The translations under genes and the position numbers were made by a program. From positions 1 through 10,539 of the forward strand of contig SCTL01000939.1 in the NCBI GenBank assembly GCA_004297495.1: a stretch of DNA of 10,539 bases. The letters are read 5' to 3'. The notes beneath the pieces are model-generated. The model was not told the origin of the DNA and searched no databases. It worked only from the letters and a program-made list of their open reading frames with translations. Source of the DNA: Verrucomicrobiota bacterium. Its GTDB lineage: Bacteria > Verrucomicrobiota > Verrucomicrobiia > Limisphaerales > JADLHS01. Numbering within the stretch: position 1 is the stretch's first letter; each line of letters opens with the position of its first letter. Of this stretch, positions 8,088 through 10,539 are shown one piece after another.

Positions 8088-8128
8088 CGACTGTCTGCGA
8101 GGCCGAACGAATTTTGTGGAAACGCTCG

Positions 8129-8168
8129 CCCTCACCCCGGCCCTCTCCCGTCGGACGGGAGAGGGAGA
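8129..8168. repeat. Intergenic copy of the CCCTCACCCC palindromic module
   Basis: It starts CCCTCACCCCGGCCCTCTCC and folds on itself through CCCTCTCCCGTC and GACGGGAGAGGG. It is the same family as the two copies inside ksgA, in the orientation of ksgA copy 1. It lies 41 nt after the antitoxin stop and interrupts the frame where a toxin gene would be expected. Confidence 0.88.
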
Positions 8169-8183
8169 ATCGTCGTCAGCCTC

Positions 8184-8245
8184 TTTGCGTTCCATGCGTT
8201 CTTTTGCGGCTGAATAATTTCGTGTCGTTCATGTGTTTCGTGGTT
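8184..8245. repeat. Two adjacent period-9/10 low-complexity repeats
   Basis: The first (8184-8210) reads TTTGCGTTC, CATGCGTTC, TTTTGCGGC. The second (8219-8245) reads TTCGTGTCG, TTCATGTGT, TTCGTGGTT. They follow the palindromic module and together occupy most of the gap between the antitoxin remnant and the sulfatase. The rest of that gap (about 8246-8306) shows no gene. Confidence 0.65.
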
Positions 8246-8306
8246 GGAGATTCCCTCGAAGCGGACGGAACTGGCGGCGCTGTTTGAACTGGTGTAATTA
8301 AGGCGC

Positions 8307-9776
8307 ATGAGATTTCGGCCTCTCCTTCTTTCCGCCATCCTCGGCAGTTGCGTGATCGCCACCGGAGTCGCCGCCGACACGAACCGACTCAACGTCCTCT
8401 TCCTCATCTCCGACGATCTGCGGCCGGAGCTCGGTTGCTACGGCAGCCAGCTCGCCAAGACGCCGAACCTCGACGCGCTCGCGGCCAGCGGCGTGCGGTT
8501 TGATCGCGCCTACTGCCAGTTCCCGCTCTGCAATCCCTCGCGCTCCTCGATGCTCAACATCCGTAGTCCCACGGTCGCCGGCGTGCTCGGCAATCGCGCC
8601 TACTTCCGCGACGCACATCCGGATTGGGTCACGCTGCCGCAGTTGTTCAAGAACAACGGCTACGCCACGTTGCGCACAGGGAAAATTTATCACGGCGGGA
8701 CTGACGATCTGCCTTCGTGGACCGAAGGCGGCGATCCGCGCCGCAATACCGGCGAAGGCGCGCTGCGCGTGCTCGATCCCGATGACATCATGTTCATCCA
8801 AAATCCGCCGAAGAAAACGAAAGCCGCGCCGGACGAAGCGGAACTGACGCAAGCGCAGCGTTCGGATCGCTGGATCATGCTGGAGGGCGATGGCGAGTCG
8901 CATGGCGATTACAAGTGCGCGGACCGGGCGATTGATTTTCTGCGTCGCTACCAGGACAAGCCGTTCTTTCTCGCGTGTGGCTTCGTGAAACCGCACAGCC
9001 CGCCAACCGCGCCGAAAAAATTCTTCGACAAGTGGGACGCGGACAAGATTCCGCTGCCGCCGGACTTCGCGCCGCGCCCGACGGTGCCGCCAGGTTTTCC
9101 CACCGCCGCCATCCGACCGAAGAATGCCGACCTGTTCATCGGTCGCGACGCCTCGGAAAAGGAAGCGCGCGAAATGATCCGGGCCTATCTCGCATCGTCA
9201 GCGTGGGTGGACTGGCTGACGGGGCGCGTGCTGGCCGAACTCGACAAGCTCGGGTTGCGCGAGAAGACGATCATCGTGTTCTGGGGCGACCACGGCTATC
9301 AACTCGGTGAGAAAGGCAAGTGGTCGAAGGCGGGTTCGTTGTTCGAGGCGGGCGACCGCGTGCCGTTCATCATCGTGCCACCAAAGGGCAAAGCAAATGG
9401 CCAGACGTGCGAACGCATCGTGCAGGCGCTGGATTTTTATCCGACGCTTGCGGAGTTGTGCGGCCTCACGCCGCCGAAAGAAATCGAAGGCCGCAGTCTA
9501 GTGCCGTTGCTGAACAATCCCAGGGCGGAGTGGAATCATCCCGCGTTCACGGTCTGGAGCGAGGACGGCAAAACGCTGCACGGCATCGCGGTGCGGACGG
9601 AGAAATATCGCTACGCCGAGTTCGGCGAGCGCGCGAAGAACGGCGCGATGCTGTTCGACGAAGCCGCCGATCCGCACGAGATGAAAAATCTGGCGGACGA
9701 CCCGAAGTTTGCCGGCACGCGAAAAGAACTGTCTCGGTGGGTGAATGATTATCGCACCAGCCTGGCGCAACCGTAG
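8307..9776 (+). CDS. Secreted sulfatase, iduronate-2-sulfatase-like
   Basis: A type I (formylglycine) sulfatase that hydrolyses sulfate esters, probably on a polysaccharide, outside the cytoplasm. Residues 1-23 form a signal peptide (MRFRPLLLSAILGSCVIATGVAA) with an AxA-like cleavage region. Metal and active-site residues are visible: Asp36-Asp37 (ISDDLRPELGCYG), Cys75 and Arg79 in CNPSR, Lys126/His129 (TGKIYHGG), Lys228/His230 (VKPHSPP) and Asp328-His329 (WGDHGYQLGEKGKWSK). The layout and 489-residue length match iduronate-2-sulfatase-like bacterial sulfatases. Cys75 would need oxidation to formylglycine; no maturation enzyme is encoded here. Unusually, the Leu-Thr-Gly that normally follows CxPSR is Leu83-Asn84-Ile85 (CNPSRSSMLNIR). 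The ATG at 8307 is preceded by AAGG at about 6 nt, a plausible ribosome site. The gene converges on a methyltransferase gene only 12 nt away. The exact glycan substrate is unknown. Confidence 0.93.
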   Translation: MRFRPLLLSAILGSCVIATGVAADTNRLNVLFLISDDLRPELGCYGSQLAKTPNLDALAASGVRFDRAYCQFPLCNPSRSSMLNIRSPTVAGVLGNRAYFRDAHPDWVTLPQLFKNNGYATLRTGKIYHGGTDDLPSWTEGGDPRRNTGEGALRVLDPDDIMFIQNPPKKTKAAPDEAELTQAQRSDRWIMLEGDGESHGDYKCADRAIDFLRRYQDKPFFLACGFVKPHSPPTAPKKFFDKWDADKIPLPPDFAPRPTVPPGFPTAAIRPKNADLFIGRDASEKEAREMIRAYLASSAWVDWLTGRVLAELDKLGLREKTIIVFWGDHGYQLGEKGKWSKAGSLFEAGDRVPFIIVPPKGKANGQTCERIVQALDFYPTLAELCGLTPPKEIEGRSLVPLLNNPRAEWNHPAFTVWSEDGKTLHGIAVRTEKYRYAEFGERAKNGAMLFDEAADPHEMKNLADDPKFAGTRKELSRWVNDYRTSLAQP

Positions 9777-9788
9777 CCGCAGATTCGC

Positions 9789-10460
9789 TCAAGCCCGCGC
9801 CTCGAACAGCAAAGTCCCGCCGAATTTCGGAAACGCCCGGAAGAACGTCACGCCCGTGCGAAACGTCAGCGGATTCAATCGCGGCGCGAGCGCGTGATGA
9901 CACGTCAGCGCCTGCGCCACCGTGTAGCCGTGACGTTCGAGCAACTGCGCCAGCGTGATGGCATTGAAGGAAAGCGCGTGTTGATTCCCCTCGCGAAACG
10001 TTCCGCGCACGTGCCGCAAAAAAGACGGCAGACTCAGCGCGTTCGGCGTCGAGACCAACAGGCTGCCGCCCGGCTTCAAAACTCTCCGCACGCCGTCCAG
10101 CATCAAACCCGGATTCGACAAATGCTCGATGATGTCGCCCGCCACCACCAAATCGAACAGCGGCAATTTCCCGGCGCAGTCATCCAACCGCTCGACATCG
10201 CCTATGAGCACATTCTGAAAAATTCCCGCCGCGCGAAGTTGCTCCACCGTCACCGCGTCCAGGTCCACGCCCGTGCAATCGCACACCGCGCTCAGCTTCG
10301 CGTGCAAGCTTTCGCGCGCCAGCCGGACTTTGTCCTCGACGCTCGCGTCCGTGAACCCAACGCAGCCCAGATGCAGCACGCGCCGACCGCGACAGCGTTC
10401 GAGAAAAAACTCCGCGCGATTCACGTAAGCCGTGGGCACGATGTTTTTGAGTGGAGGCAT
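9789..10460 (-). CDS. Class I SAM-dependent methyltransferase
   Basis: A 223-residue Rossmann-fold methyltransferase of the Methyltransf_11/Ubie-like kind, substrate unknown. Motif I is VLHLGCVGFTD (28-38) and the acidic end of strand 2 is GVDLD (64-68). These are followed by GDVE (87-90), the EHL motif in GDIIEHLSNPG (108-118) and the strand-4/5 hallmark LKPGGSLLVSTPNALSLP (128-145). These establish SAM binding but not the acceptor; similar proteins act on lipids, glycans or small molecules in envelope-biosynthesis clusters. Two ATGs are in frame, at 10487 and 10460. The downstream one is chosen because the longer form overlaps the upstream gene's coding end by 22 nt, whereas 10460 lies 5 nt after its stop. 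The pair is probably an operon. No Shine-Dalgarno is clear. Confidence 0.85.
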   Translation of the reverse strand: MPPLKNIVPTAYVNRAEFFLERCRGRRVLHLGCVGFTDASVEDKVRLARESLHAKLSAVCDCTGVDLDAVTVEQLRAAGIFQNVLIGDVERLDDCAGKLPLFDLVVAGDIIEHLSNPGLMLDGVRRVLKPGGSLLVSTPNALSLPSFLRHVRGTFREGNQHALSFNAITLAQLLERHGYTVAQALTCHHALAPRLNPLTFRTGVTFFRAFPKFGGTLLFEARA

Positions 10461-10465
10461 TGGAT

Positions 10466-10539
10466 TTATTTTGCCCGGGACAACCACGCGATTTCCAGCG
10501 CGGCGAGCAACGCGCGATTTTCCTCAAGCCCTTCCGCCG
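10466..10539 (-). CDS. C-terminal end of an unidentified protein (cut by window edge)
   Basis: Twenty-three codons and a TAA stop (10468-10466) read AEGLEENRALLAALEIAWLSRAK. The end is amphipathic and helical in character. It abuts the methyltransferase start by 5 nt on the same strand, so it is most likely the upstream gene of the same operon. Too little is present to assign a family. Confidence 0.55.
   Translation of the reverse strand, partial: AEGLEENRALLAALEIAWLSRAK

Noticed and set aside
8084..8287. GTG-started frame after the antitoxin as a RES toxin
   Set aside because: Only about 14 codons precede the repeat module, none shows a RES motif, and the remainder is repeat-encoded.
8250..8297. 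Short open tail reading IPSKRTELAALFELV then TAA before the sulfatase
   Set aside because: It resembles the end of a protein but is only 15 codons and has no recognisable family or start; it could be a gene remnant but cannot be supported.
9777..9788. Terminator between the convergent sulfatase and methyltransferase
   Set aside because: The gap is only 12 nt and shows no hairpin or T-tract.

Overview
This high-GC window carries housekeeping genes on both strands, interspersed with many short low-complexity repeats. The combination suggests a verrucomicrobial genome, probably a relative of Pedosphaera/Limisphaerales (old subdivision 3). The basis is the secreted sulfatase, weak or absent Shine-Dalgarno sequences, and repeat-encoded peptides such as NSQLSTL, SEIRNPK, LTPALSPGERE and SPVRRFAGS, which I associate with Verrucomicrobia and Planctomycetes. 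The assignment is inference; no rRNA or tRNA is visible.

Layout. The minus strand from 1 to 1059 holds clpP followed by the first third of clpX, the ClpXP protease. A VOC-fold (glyoxalase-like) gene lies divergently at 1263-1658 and converges on a minus-strand series. Read 5' to 3' from 6495 down to 1792, that series is queE, a class III aminotransferase, ksgA/rsmA, two small membrane proteins and an IDI-type Nudix hydrolase. On the plus strand are a Glu/Leu-type amino-acid dehydrogenase (6628-7884), a truncated MbcA/ParS/Xre-type antitoxin coupled to its stop codon (7881-8087) and a secreted iduronate-2-sulfatase-like sulfatase (8307-9776). A minus-strand methyltransferase (9789-10460) and the 3' tail of another gene close the window.

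The most unusual content is the repeat landscape. Nearly every repeat-bearing gap and three conserved enzymes (KsgA, QueE, the aminotransferase) contain short tandem arrays of period 7, 8 or about 9-10 nt, or palindromic modules, often paired as inverted arms. In the enzymes they are in frame, stop-free and at predicted surface loops. The aminotransferase carries four or five such insertions, including an 88-bp module with 22-bp terminal inverted repeats (21 of 22 matching), and its stop codon lies inside an intergenic repeat. Because 7, 8 and 10 are coprime to 3, an array encodes the same peptide cycle whatever frame it lands in. This could explain how the arrays are tolerated in coding sequence. 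How they spread is unknown; no transposase is visible here.

Functionally the genes are mostly unconnected: protein quality control, queuosine/7-deazaguanine synthesis, rRNA methylation, nitrogen metabolism and sulfated-glycan degradation. No single operon-scale pathway emerges. The possible novelty is the repeat system, not a new gene cluster.
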